From assembly GCA_947385085.1 (NCBI GenBank), contig CANDJN010000011.1, positions 1-59,647 on the forward strand: DNA of 59,647 nucleotides. Direction: 5' to 3'. The notes beneath the pieces were generated by a model, which was not told where the DNA came from, made no database searches, and was given only the letters and a program-made list of their open reading frames with translations. The position numbers and the translations under genes were made by a program. Of this stretch, positions 9,105-17,174 are shown one piece after another (within the stretch, counting starts at the first letter, position 1; every line of letters begins with the position of its first letter). The DNA is from an uncultured Erysipelotrichaceae bacterium. GTDB taxonomy: Bacteria > Bacillota_I > Bacilli_A > Erysipelotrichales > Erysipelotrichaceae.

Positions 9105-9133
9105 TTGCCAACAATAACATTTTATGATATAAA
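9105..9133 (+). promoter_or_regulatory. Sigma-A type promoter of the nucleoside hydrolase leader
   Basis: TTGCCA at 9105-9110 and TATAAA at 9128-9133 are separated by 17 bp. Transcription would start near 9140, just before the folded leader. Confidence 0.65.
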
Positions 9134-9139
9134 AAAGAA

Positions 9140-9240
9140 TGAACTGGTTCAGGACCTCCCAGTATAATCATAGGCTAAATAACGGAATGATTTTTTATGT
9201 AAATTTCATGACCTTGACCTATGATCCAAGGTCATTTTTT
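9140..9240 (+). promoter_or_regulatory. Structured attenuator leader, possible preQ1-I-like riboswitch
   Basis: At the predicted 5' end a 5-bp stem (ACTGG 9143-9147 with CCAGT 9159-9163) encloses an 11-nt loop starting TTC. An A-containing tail and CTAA at 9175-9178 follow. This resembles the preQ1-I layout (P1, 11-nt loop beginning UUC, tail ending CUAA). AGG in the tail (9172-9174) can pair with CCT in the loop (9155-9157) as a pseudoknot. Further on ATGACCTTG (9208-9216) and CAAGGTCAT (9227-9235), then TTTTTT, form an intrinsic terminator. ATCATAGG (9167-9174) is complementary to CCTATGAT (9218-9225) in the terminator loop, a possible antiterminator. The class is uncertain; the attenuator itself is well supported. 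Confidence 0.5.
9208..9240 (+). terminator. Leader terminator ahead of the nucleoside hydrolase gene
   Basis: A 9-bp perfect stem ATGACCTTG/CAAGGTCAT with a 10-nt loop and a run of six T. It lies 34 bases before the start codon, so it acts on the gene's own leader transcript. Confidence 0.8.
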
Positions 9241-9273
9241 ATCGTTTGTCATGAGCTAGAAAAGAGGATTCGC

Positions 9274-10281
9274 ATGAAACGCAATATTATCATAGACTGT
9301 GATCCTGGCATTGATGATAGCTTAGCCATTATGCTGGCGCTATCCTGTGAAGAAATCGAAGTGCTGGGAATCACTATTACATGTGGCAATACACCGGCTG
9401 AAATGGGCTTTGAAAACACCAAGAAGATATTAAAGCACATGAATCGATTAGATATTCCAATTTATATCGGTGCTCATAAGCCGTTAAAAAAGCCCTACGT
9501 CAACGCTTTGGATACCCATGGTCCCGATGGCTTAGGCGGCAGCTTTCTAGATGCGGTGAGCGGGTATGATCAATCCTTAAGCGCTGTTGAATTTTTATCA
9601 CAAACACTGCGTAAACAAAGCTGTAGCATTGTCGCAATCGGTCCGCTAACCAATTTAGCGCAGCTGATACATCAAGATCCCAAGGCTTTTGAAAACATTG
9701 GCATGCTGATTTCGATGGGCGGTAATTATCGCTCCCACGGCAACTGCTCTCCGGTTGCGGAATACAACTATTGGGAAGATCCGGAAGCGGCTGCGATTGT
9801 ATATGCAGAAATGGCAAGATTAGGGCGCCACATCCATATGGTAGGCCTGGATGTAACGCGGCAAATTATACTTACTCCGGAATTGCTTTCTTATATGGAA
9901 AAGCTGGATCCAATTCAAGGATCATTTGTCCGCCAAATCACTCGTTTTTATTTTGAATTTCATTGGCAGTGGGAGCGATTGATCGGTTGTGTCATCAACG
10001 ATCCTTTAGCAATCGCCTATTTTCTTTATCCACAGCTATGCGAAGGCTTCCATTCATATGTCCAGATCGAAACAGAAAGCATTTCACGAGGTCAAAGCAT
10101 TGTAGATGCCCATCATTTTTATCGTCAAGAAGCCAATGCCTTCGTATTAACAAAAGTAGACGTATTAGGCTTCTTTACCTTGTTTTATCAAAAACTTTTG
10201 CGCAAAGATAAAAATGAGCTTACACAATTAAATCAGCTGCTTAACATCAAGCAAAAAGAAAGAGAGGGTGAAAAGAAATGA
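9274..10281 (+). CDS. Inosine-uridine-type nucleoside hydrolase
   Basis: A 335-residue nucleoside hydrolase that cleaves the N-glycosidic bond of a nucleoside to base and ribose. The N-terminal Ca-binding signature DCDPGIDDSLAIMLAL is intact, followed by family landmarks DTHGPDGLGG, AIGPLTNLA and MGGNYRSHGN. The chosen ATG at 9274 has AGAGGA upstream and starts right at the family N-terminus; a longer reading from 9139 would include the leader terminator and is rejected. It overlaps the S-component gene by four bases (ATGA). The substrate could be a purine or pyrimidine nucleoside or, if the leader is a preQ1 sensor, queuosine (QueK-like). The family is certain, the substrate is not. Confidence 0.92.
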   Translation: MKRNIIIDCDPGIDDSLAIMLALSCEEIEVLGITITCGNTPAEMGFENTKKILKHMNRLDIPIYIGAHKPLKKPYVNALDTHGPDGLGGSFLDAVSGYDQSLSAVEFLSQTLRKQSCSIVAIGPLTNLAQLIHQDPKAFENIGMLISMGGNYRSHGNCSPVAEYNYWEDPEAAAIVYAEMARLGRHIHMVGLDVTRQIILTPELLSYMEKLDPIQGSFVRQITRFYFEFHWQWERLIGCVINDPLAIAYFLYPQLCEGFHSYVQIETESISRGQSIVDAHHFYRQEANAFVLTKVDVLGFFTLFYQKLLRKDKNELTQLNQLLNIKQKEREGEKK

Positions 10282-10835
10282 AGCTTAACATGACAACAAA
10301 ACGCATCTGTATCATAGCCATGGCAATCGTACTCAATATCGTAGGCGGTGAGATTGCCCTGTTATTGCAGCTTCCCGTTTATCTTGACAGCATAGGAACG
10401 CTTTTCATCGCGATCGTACTTGGACCATACTATGGCATGTTTCCCCACCTGCTCAGCGGCATTCTTTTGGGTATAATCAGCGATATATACTCGCTCTATT
10501 ATGCGCCGGTTGGTATTCTATTAGGATTTTTAGCAGGAATGATCGGCAAAAAGCGAAAAAATCAGAAAAGCTGGATTTTCAAAGCAGCCTTATTCATTAC
10601 CCTGCCCACCTCACTGCTCAGTGCAGGGATCACCGCTTATTTATTCGGTGGGATCACTTCATCAGGATCCACCATTCTTGTACAGCTATTAGCCAAAACA
10701 CCGCTGGGATTAACCATGAGCTGTCTGATTGTTCAGTTCATTACGGATTATATCGATCGTGTTATCAGTCTATTTCTGGTACTCGCGCTATTAAAGAAAA
10801 TACCAAGCAGTTTATGGCAAAAATACAAATCATAG
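10278..10835 (+). CDS. ECF-transporter S-component-like membrane protein
   Basis: A 185-residue protein with about five or six hydrophobic segments and few charged residues, the size and form of a substrate-binding S component of energy-coupling-factor transporters. The segment YLDSIGTLFIAIVLGPYYG followed by a second glycine-rich helix is typical of such proteins. No ATPase or T component is next to it, so it probably uses a shared ECF module encoded elsewhere. Translational coupling to the nucleoside hydrolase implies uptake of the nucleoside or base handled by that enzyme. Queuosine or queuine is one possibility given the leader. Confidence 0.75.
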   Translation: MKLNMTTKRICIIAMAIVLNIVGGEIALLLQLPVYLDSIGTLFIAIVLGPYYGMFPHLLSGILLGIISDIYSLYYAPVGILLGFLAGMIGKKRKNQKSWIFKAALFITLPTSLLSAGITAYLFGGITSSGSTILVQLLAKTPLGLTMSCLIVQFITDYIDRVISLFLVLALLKKIPSSLWQKYKS

Positions 10836-10880
10836 TGAATATTGGCTTTTGCCATTCAAGCGATGCAATGCTTTGAGTAT

Positions 10881-10950
10881 AAAAAAATATGGCTTCATGG
10901 AATAGCTTCATTACAGTGAAATGAAACTGATTCTGCCATATCTTTTTATT
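10881..10950. terminator. Bidirectional terminator between convergent genes
   Basis: ATATGGC (10887-10893) pairs with GCCATAT (10935-10941), with a nested TTCAT/ATGAA stem inside. A-run and T-run flanks serve both strands. It separates the S-component gene (+) from ilvE (-). Confidence 0.7.
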
Positions 10951-10951
10951 G

Positions 10952-12031
10952 TTATTTTTTCATCGTCGCAATATCATGAACCCAGCCATGCGTATCAGGG
11001 ATATTGCCCCACTGAATGCCGGTAAGCGTATCATACAACTTCTGCGTCAATTCACCGGTTTTAAAATCATTGATCGTAGCGATTTCACCCTTGTAATTCA
11101 ATTCTCCAATCGGGGAAATAACTGCCGCCGTACCTGTTCCAAACGCTTCTTCTAGCTGACCATTACGCGCTGCTGCCATCAAATCTTCGATCGCTAAATG
11201 TTCCTCTCTTACCGTATAGCCCCATTCCTTTAACAAGGTCAGAATGGAATCGCGAGTAACCCCTGCCAAAACGGTACCATCACACGGCGCCGTCACAATT
11301 TCACCGTTAATCTTAAACATGACGTTCATCGTGCCGACTTCTTCCACATATTTGCGTTCTACACCATCTAACCACAATACCTGAGTATAACCCATTTTTT
11401 CCGCCTTTACCTGTGCGGCAATGCTTGCGGCATAGTTACCGCCGCATTTCGTAAAACCGGTTCCGCCCTTAGTTGCCCGGACATATTCATCCTCTACATA
11501 GATCTTAACCGGATTGACACCCTCGGGATAATAGGCACCAACCGGTGATAATATAATCACAAATTTATAGCTTGCGGCAGGGTGTACTCCTACAGCGGCC
11601 TCGGTCGCAAACATAAACGGTCGAATATACAGGGATGTGCCCTCCTCATAGGGAACCCATTCCTGTTCAAATTCCACTACAGCACGAACGGCCTCCACAA
11701 AATCCTCTACCGGCACTTCCGCCATGCACAAGCGATGATTGGAATTGATGAAACGCTTAGCGTTCATCTCCGGACGGAACAACAAGATTCTGCCATCCTT
11801 TGCCCGATAGGCTTTCAAACCCTCAAAGGTTTCCTGTGCATAATGCAAGACCATACTTGCCGGATCCATACTGATGTTTCCATAAGGTACGATGCGTGCA
11901 TCATGGAAGCCTTTATCAACAGACCAATCCATCACAAACATATGATCGGTAAAATATTTACCGAATCCAAGCGGCGCTCCCCGCTCCGGTTTTGGTTTTT
12001 TTGTCTTTGCTTCTTCAATGGTAATTTTCAT
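10952..12031 (-). CDS. ilvE: Branched-chain amino acid aminotransferase
   Basis: A 359-residue PLP-dependent class IV aminotransferase that converts valine, leucine and isoleucine to their 2-oxo acids and back. It shows GFGKYFTDHMF near the start, FEGLKAYR, ATKGGTGFTKCGGNYAAS (around the PLP-binding region), WLDGVERKYVEEVGTMN and EAFGTGTAAVISPIG, all of the larger BCAT subfamily. The ATG at 12031 has GGAGGT upstream and starts MKITIEEAKTKKP; an upstream in-frame ATG would cover the promoter. A TTGACG/TACCCT promoter sits at 12066-12094 with a palindrome over its -10. It lies behind valS but has its own promoter. Confidence 0.95.
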   Translation of the reverse strand: MKITIEEAKTKKPKPERGAPLGFGKYFTDHMFVMDWSVDKGFHDARIVPYGNISMDPASMVLHYAQETFEGLKAYRAKDGRILLFRPEMNAKRFINSNHRLCMAEVPVEDFVEAVRAVVEFEQEWVPYEEGTSLYIRPFMFATEAAVGVHPAASYKFVIILSPVGAYYPEGVNPVKIYVEDEYVRATKGGTGFTKCGGNYAASIAAQVKAEKMGYTQVLWLDGVERKYVEEVGTMNVMFKINGEIVTAPCDGTVLAGVTRDSILTLLKEWGYTVREEHLAIEDLMAAARNGQLEEAFGTGTAAVISPIGELNYKGEIATINDFKTGELTQKLYDTLTGIQWGNIPDTHGWVHDIATMKK

Positions 12032-12064
12032 TTTTCTACCTCCGTCTTCTTCATCATTTTCTAT

Positions 12065-12094
12065 TAGGGTACACCCTATGAAACAATTCGTCAA
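12065..12094 (-). promoter_or_regulatory. ilvE promoter with palindromic operator over the -10
   Basis: On the minus strand TTGACG (12089-12094) and TACCCT (12066-12071) are 17 bp apart. The -10 lies inside TAGGGT-AC-ACCCTA (12065-12078), an inverted repeat of six-base arms. It does not match the CodY consensus. The regulator is unknown. Confidence 0.5.
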
Positions 12095-12152
12095 TAGCTT
12101 TTTCATTATTTTCACAAGGTTTCTTGTTATTACATTTTAATACATTCTTATG

Positions 12153-12202
12153 ATGCAAAGCAAAAGGAAGCATGTGTAGTACTTTTCTGCTTTGCATTTT
12201 TT
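12153..12202 (+). terminator. Strong hairpin with T-run on the plus strand in the valS-ilvE gap
   Basis: ATGCAAAGCA (12153-12162) pairs with TGCTTTGCAT (12188-12197), with additional AAAG/CTTT pairing inside, followed by TTTTTT (12197-12202). The T-run is on the plus strand although both flanking genes are on the minus strand. On the minus strand the same hairpin follows valS without a T-run. Confidence 0.55.
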
Positions 12203-12229
12203 ACCCTTGTCCTGCTGATTTCCTATCAC

Positions 12230-14848
12230 TTACTTATTTATATAGGCTTTTAATTGATTACAGGTAATTTCGTATTGTTGGCGATAAGCTTCCAGTTTTT
12301 CTTTTTCCGCCTGTACCTTATCTGCAGGTGCCTTATTCACAAATCCGGGATTATTTAACATACCCTCGCTGCGCTTGATTTCCCCTTCCAATCTTTTCGC
12401 TTCTTTGCTTAATTTAGCAATTTCCGCTTCAACGTTAATGATGCTGGCGGCAGCGACCTTTAACGAACCGCCGCGAATGGTGCGAACAACCATTTCTTCC
12501 GCTTGACTTGCCTCAGACCAATGAGCATGACACATTTTTTGCAAAATCGCATCAATGCTTTCATCGACTGGACGTACATTGTCCTTTTCATCGCATATAA
12601 TCACGGAAATATCAGCACTTGGCTTGATCTGATAAGCCGTTTTAATCTCGCGCACTGCTTCAATCATCGTAATCAGCTGTGCAACCGCATTGGCTTCCTT
12701 AGCATCAATCGCAATGTCAAGAGGCTGTGGCCATTTTGCAAGATTGATGCTTGCTTCATCATGTGGTAAGGTCAAATAAATTTCCTCACTGACAAAAGGC
12801 ATAAACGGATGCAGCATACACAAGATTCCGCGCAATACTGCTACTAACGTTGAACGCGTCGCCATGATAGACTGCTTGTCCTCTCCCTGTAAACTCGCCT
12901 TGGATAATTCGATGTACCAGGAACAGAAATCATCCCATACAAAGCTATACAACTCATTGCCCACCAGCGCAAATTCATATTTTTCCATGTTGGCGGTTAC
13001 ATTTGCCAACACGTGATTAAAGCGATCAATAATCCATTTATCGATCATGGAAGCATGAGTCAAATCAATATCCTTCACTTCCATGTCTTCTTCCAGCTGC
13101 ATCAGCACAAAGCGTGATGCATTCCAGATTTTATTGATGAAATTCCAGCTTGACTCCATTTTATCGGGAGAAAATCGCAAATCCTGTCCCGGAGTGGAAT
13201 TGGTTGTCAAGAAAAAACGCAGTGAATCCAGGCCATATTGATCAATAACATCCATCGGATCAACGCCATTGCCCAACGATTTACTCATTTTACGACCTTG
13301 TTCATCGCGAATCAAGCCGTGAATCAAAACATCCTTAAATGGACGATTATGCATACAATAGCGGGTTTGAAATGCCATGCGCGCAACCCAGAAGAAAATG
13401 ATATCATAGCCGGTAATTAACAGATCGTTGGGAAAATAACGCTGTAAATCATCGGTATTTTCCGGCCAGCCCAGTGTAGAGAAAGGCCACAGTGCCGAGG
13501 AGAACCATGTATCCAGCACATCCTCATCCTGAATCCATTCCTCCTTATTCTGCGGATCCTCCATACCGACATAGATTTCACCGCTGTCCTTATGATACCA
13601 GGCTGGAATGCGATGACCCCACCACAGCTGCCGGGATATACACCAATCTTCAATATTTTCCAGCCATTGACGGAATGTCTTTTCAAAGCGAGATGGATAG
13701 AAATGAATCTTCTGATCCTCAATATCCTGGTTTTTCAATACCTCATCCGCCAATGGTTTCATCTTGACAAACCATTGCTTTGACAAATAGGGTTCAATGA
13801 TGACACCGGTTCGCTCACTGTGTCCCACCTGATGGGTTATGTCTTCGATATGATCCACTACACCGTCCTTTTCAAACTGCGCCAGCAAGGCTTCGCGGCA
13901 GGCAAAACGATCCATTCCCTCATAAACGCCCGCCATTTCATTCATTGTCGCGTCATCATTCATACATACCGGCATCGCTAAATCATATTTCTTTGCCAAG
14001 GCAAAGTCATTGGGATCATGAGCCGGAGTACATTTCATAACCGCGGTACCAAATTCCATATCAATATAATCATCCGCCATGATCGGCAAAGCCTCGCCAT
14101 TGGCAGGATTGATCGCATGAAGTCCGATGATATCCTGATAGCGTGCATCATCAGGATGGACAAAAATCGCCTGATCCGCAAACATCGTTTCCGGACGAGT
14201 CGTCGCTATGATCAACTCCTTACCGGTTTCCACTACCTTATATTTAAAATAATACATATGTCCGGCAATTTCCTTATGAATTACTTCAATATTGGAGAGT
14301 GCCGTTTTTGCCTGTGGATCCCAGTTTATAATACGCTCACCCTGATAGATCAAGCCCTCATGATACAGATCGACAAACACCTTTCTTACTGCTTTAGATA
14401 AGCCCTCATCAAGGGTAAAGCGCTCGCGGGTATAATCTAAGGACAATCCCAGCTTCGCCCATTGCTCGTGAATATGACCGGCATATTCATCCTTCCATTC
14501 CCATGCCCGTTCCAAGAATTTTTCTCGTCCCAAGTCATAGCGCGAAACACCTTCCTCCTTTAAACGAGCATCAACCTTTGCCTGCGTCGCAATGCCGGCG
14601 TGATCCATCCCCGGCAGCCACAGCATATCATAACCCCGCATTCTTTTATAGCGAGCCACCATATCCTGCATCGTCGTATCCCAGGCATGTCCAAGATGCA
14701 GCTTTCCTGTTACATTGGGTGGTGGAATCACAATACAATATGGATCCTTGCTTTTATCTCCGGCAGTAAAATAGCCGTTTTTACACCAATCCTCATAATA
14801 ATGCTCTACCTTCTTATGATCATATTTTGGCGCCAATTCTTTTTTCAT
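12230..14848 (-). CDS. valS: Valyl-tRNA synthetase
   Basis: A class I aminoacyl-tRNA synthetase of 872 residues charging tRNA-Val. It has the signature PPPNVTGKLHLGHAW (HIGH motif), an editing domain, GRKMSKSLGNG (KMSKS motif), an anticodon-binding domain and the C-terminal coiled-coil arm typical of ValRS. Three ATGs stand side by side; the last (14848) has GGAGG at the best spacing. It is the second gene of a unit led by a Val-type T-box, so transcription should rise when uncharged tRNA-Val accumulates. In Bacillus valS follows spoVID at the same place. Confidence 0.97.
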   Translation of the reverse strand: MKKELAPKYDHKKVEHYYEDWCKNGYFTAGDKSKDPYCIVIPPPNVTGKLHLGHAWDTTMQDMVARYKRMRGYDMLWLPGMDHAGIATQAKVDARLKEEGVSRYDLGREKFLERAWEWKDEYAGHIHEQWAKLGLSLDYTRERFTLDEGLSKAVRKVFVDLYHEGLIYQGERIINWDPQAKTALSNIEVIHKEIAGHMYYFKYKVVETGKELIIATTRPETMFADQAIFVHPDDARYQDIIGLHAINPANGEALPIMADDYIDMEFGTAVMKCTPAHDPNDFALAKKYDLAMPVCMNDDATMNEMAGVYEGMDRFACREALLAQFEKDGVVDHIEDITHQVGHSERTGVIIEPYLSKQWFVKMKPLADEVLKNQDIEDQKIHFYPSRFEKTFRQWLENIEDWCISRQLWWGHRIPAWYHKDSGEIYVGMEDPQNKEEWIQDEDVLDTWFSSALWPFSTLGWPENTDDLQRYFPNDLLITGYDIIFFWVARMAFQTRYCMHNRPFKDVLIHGLIRDEQGRKMSKSLGNGVDPMDVIDQYGLDSLRFFLTTNSTPGQDLRFSPDKMESSWNFINKIWNASRFVLMQLEEDMEVKDIDLTHASMIDKWIIDRFNHVLANVTANMEKYEFALVGNELYSFVWDDFCSWYIELSKASLQGEDKQSIMATRSTLVAVLRGILCMLHPFMPFVSEEIYLTLPHDEASINLAKWPQPLDIAIDAKEANAVAQLITMIEAVREIKTAYQIKPSADISVIICDEKDNVRPVDESIDAILQKMCHAHWSEASQAEEMVVRTIRGGSLKVAAASIINVEAEIAKLSKEAKRLEGEIKRSEGMLNNPGFVNKAPADKVQAEKEKLEAYRQQYEITCNQLKAYINK

Positions 14849-14861
14849 CATCATTCCTCCT

Positions 14862-15413
14862 TCATCTTTCACACCATTCTTCTTGTTTTAGATAACACGT
14901 ATCAATCAAGTGATACTTGTGATCATTTAACATCATTGATTTCGCTTGCGGCATACTTTGAAAACCGCAGTTATGCAGCAATCGCGCACTGGCCGTATTC
15001 TCCTTGGCGTAGGATGCAGTCAAGCACTTTAAATGGCAATCCCCAAAGAAGTGCTCCATCAGTGCAATTAACGCTTCGCTCATATAGCCGCATCTTTGAT
15101 AACGCTTTGCGATAAAATAAGCGATATCCCCACAGCCATTTTGCAGCGAATTGAAGTAAATCACGCCGATAACTTTCCCGTCGCTTGCTCTTTCCAATAC
15201 ATAGAAGGGAGAATCATTCATTGCTTGCAAAGTCGAACTTTGTTTGCGCACCACAGATAATAGCTCATCAATATCAAGCACGGGTGCAGCAACACTGTTG
15301 CCAATCATCATGCTTTGATTGCCAAACACCACCATCAAGTCCACCGCATCCGCTTCTTCCACGGCTCTTAAGATCAGGCGATGAGTCTTTAACTCACCCC
15401 AGCATTCTTCCAT
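14862..15413 (-). CDS. GNAT-family N-acetyltransferase (RimJ/RimL type)
   Basis: A 183-residue acetyltransferase with the RimJ/RimL-like pattern: N-terminal LKTHRLILRAVEEAD, central GVIYFNS, the acetyl-CoA region IAKRYQRCGYMSEAL and ENTASARLLHNCGF. Family members acetylate ribosomal proteins, amino acids or small amines; the substrate cannot be read here. It lies between the T-box terminator and valS, 13 bases from valS, and so is the first gene under tRNA-Val control. AGGAAGG precedes the ATG. Confidence 0.88.
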   Translation of the reverse strand: MEECWGELKTHRLILRAVEEADAVDLMVVFGNQSMMIGNSVAAPVLDIDELLSVVRKQSSTLQAMNDSPFYVLERASDGKVIGVIYFNSLQNGCGDIAYFIAKRYQRCGYMSEALIALMEHFFGDCHLKCLTASYAKENTASARLLHNCGFQSMPQAKSMMLNDHKYHLIDTCYLKQEEWCER

Positions 15414-15426
15414 CTCAACACCTTCC

Positions 15427-15651
15427 TATAAAAAAAGCGTCCTCAAGGACGCTTTTGCGTGGTACCACCTTTTTTTGCATATTCAGAATATGCCTCAAAC
15501 ACGTAACGTGTGCTAACGGAAGCTTCTTACTGGATTTCAGAAACTCTACTCCAAGACTACCTTCTTATCAACACTTTGGTTCCTTTTCAGCGAACAGGAA
15601 CTCTCTGTCACAAAGTGATTGAAAATACTCCTTCTCTTCATCGTATTTACA
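15427..15651 (-). promoter_or_regulatory. T-box leader (valine) for GNAT-valS
   Basis: The minus strand carries the T-box sequence AAGGTGGTACCACGC (complement of about 15456-15470) followed by the terminator AGCGTCCTTGAGGACGCT and a T-run (15430-15452). Upstream are purine-rich stem I features. Val codons GTA and GTC at 15555-15560 are candidate specifiers. The antiterminator forms by pairing the T-box with the terminator arm. Confidence 0.9.
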
Positions 15652-15657
15652 GAAGAT

Positions 15658-15686
15658 ATTCTATCAAAGTACTTTTAAAATTTCAA
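15658..15686 (-). promoter_or_regulatory. Promoter of the valS T-box leader
   Basis: TTGAAA (15681-15686) and TAGAAT (15658-15663) with a 17-bp spacer on the minus strand. It overlaps the sequence just beyond the end of spoVID. Confidence 0.75.
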
Positions 15687-15693
15687 CATATTT

Positions 15694-16416
15694 TTATGCA
15701 AAAGGAAGAATAACCAATGTCTTTGCCAATATTTCCTTATTCTTATTCGTCTCTCTTAATGCGTTTTCCTCCACATCATATCGCTGTGCAATGGCAGCAT
15801 ACGTATCATTAGGCTTAGCGACGATAATGCGATAGCTTGTGTACGTGCTTTCCGCATCCTGAAACAAATCATCCAGATCATTTACCTGTGCTGTTTCACT
15901 GCTTTCATTGACCATGGCAGTCTCTTCCGCAACTATGCTTTCCTTAGCTGTGACAGGAATCTCGACTGGCTGTCTTTCTTTCTTATCAACAGCAAGATGA
16001 TCGGTTGAAACCGATGCAATATCATTTGTGACCGTCTTCTGCGGCTGCAATATTGCTTGATTCGCTTCCTTCATCGGTTGAGGTGAGGTAGATTCCTCCG
16101 CTACACCAGCAATATCCAATGTAATCATCACATGAATACTGTCACCGTCTGCCTTTCCCTGAAAATCATTGACTGACAGTGCGAAGGATTGACCGTTCAA
16201 TTTATTATTGGGTGCCAATACATCCATTTCCAGTGTTTCGCGAAACCTTTCAATACCCGTTTCTCCCTCATAGGAGCCATCAATATCCAAAGGACCGCTG
16301 GCACGAATTCCTTCACTTTCGTGACGATACGTCAAATGTTCAGTAACATTTAAAGAAACAATACGCTTCACCTGATCCGCAAATATGAGCTGCTTTTCTA
16401 TTTTCATCTTTTTCAT
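15694..16416 (-). CDS. spoVID: SpoVID-like spore morphogenesis protein with C-terminal LysM
   Basis: A 240-residue protein without signal peptide. The N-terminal ~110 residues form a beta-rich domain (RIVSLNVTEHLTYRHESEG, LDIDGSYEGE) resembling the SpoVID/SPOCS region. A low-complexity acidic linker and a C-terminal LysM motif (IIVAKPNDTYAAIAQRYDV...LVILPFA, about 192-240) follow. The domain order and the location between engB and valS match Bacillus spoVID, which guides spore coat encasement; Bacillus SpoVID is more than twice as long because of its linker. GGAGG precedes the start at 11 bases. Assignment rests on architecture and gene order, since SpoVID evolves fast. Confidence 0.75.
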   Translation of the reverse strand: MKKMKIEKQLIFADQVKRIVSLNVTEHLTYRHESEGIRASGPLDIDGSYEGETGIERFRETLEMDVLAPNNKLNGQSFALSVNDFQGKADGDSIHVMITLDIAGVAEESTSPQPMKEANQAILQPQKTVTNDIASVSTDHLAVDKKERQPVEIPVTAKESIVAEETAMVNESSETAQVNDLDDLFQDAESTYTSYRIIVAKPNDTYAAIAQRYDVEENALRETNKNKEILAKTLVILPFA

Positions 16417-16569
16417 AGCTGAATAAACCTCCTAATGATATGTATGCAAATCCCCCCCTAATTATACATACCATATGCAGAAATCAATTATTCTCAATCA
16501 TATTATTTCTACATTCATTTAAATAAAAAGAAAAATTGTCGCTTGCTCATGACTGCCATTGAGCCCTCA

Positions 16570-16600
16570 CAAAAAGGAAGCCATTAGGCTTCCAATAACG
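16570..16600 (-). terminator. Terminator overlapping the end of engB
   Basis: GGAAGCC/GGCTTCC (16576-16582 and 16587-16593) with a 4-nt loop and TTTTT on the minus strand. The engB stop codon lies in the hairpin loop. Confidence 0.75.
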
Positions 16601-17171
16601 ACTGTATTTTTTCCCACACCTCATCAATTCCCTTTTTGGTTCGTGCAGAAAATGGAATCAATGGTTCATCCTCGTGCAGCTCGAGTGCCTTGCTCAACTG
16701 TTTCAGCTGATGGGCTAACCGCGATGGCTTTACCTTATCAGACTTAGTGGCAACGATGCAGCATGGAATTTGATAATAACGTGCATATTCTAGCATACTG
16801 AAATCATCCTCAGTGGGCAGATGGCGGGCATCCACTAACATCACCAGCCCTTTTTTTTGCCAGCGATTGGCAAAATAATCCTCCATCATATCCGCAAACT
16901 GCATGAGTTGTGTCTTGGAGAGACTCGCAAAGCCATAGCCCGGTACATCCACCAGCATATAGCGATCATCCAGATTAAAGAAATTTAATAAGCGTGTCTT
17001 ACCCGGTGTATTTCCGACATATGCCAGCTTTTTTCGTCCGGTAATGGCATTAATAAAGCTTGATTTTCCTACGTTAGATCTTCCTGCCAATACGATTTCC
17101 GGCAAATCACTGTCAGGCCATGATTGACGATTAGGAGCGCTAATGACAAGCTCTGCCTTCTGAAACTGCAT
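16584..17171 (-). CDS. engB: Ribosome biogenesis GTPase EngB/YsxC
   Basis: A 195-residue GTPase needed for late assembly of the large ribosomal subunit. It shows G1 AGRSNVGKSSF, the switch region GNTPGKTRLLNFF, G3 DVPGYGFA, and G4 ATKSDK. The start lies three bases after the lon stop, so it is translated together with lon. Neighbour order lon-engB matches Bacillus lonA-ysxC. Confidence 0.96.
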   Translation of the reverse strand: MQFQKAELVISAPNRQSWPDSDLPEIVLAGRSNVGKSSFINAITGRKKLAYVGNTPGKTRLLNFFNLDDRYMLVDVPGYGFASLSKTQLMQFADMMEDYFANRWQKKGLVMLVDARHLPTEDDFSMLEYARYYQIPCCIVATKSDKVKPSRLAHQLKQLSKALELHEDEPLIPFSARTKKGIDEVWEKIQSLLEA

Positions 17172-17174
17172 CGC

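Noticed and set aside
9140..9200. Purine riboswitch
   Set aside because: The conserved core loops of guanine/adenine riboswitches are not present.
9139..9273. Extended N-terminus of the nucleoside hydrolase
   Set aside because: It would translate through a leader terminator; the family N-terminus starts at 9274 with its own Shine-Dalgarno.
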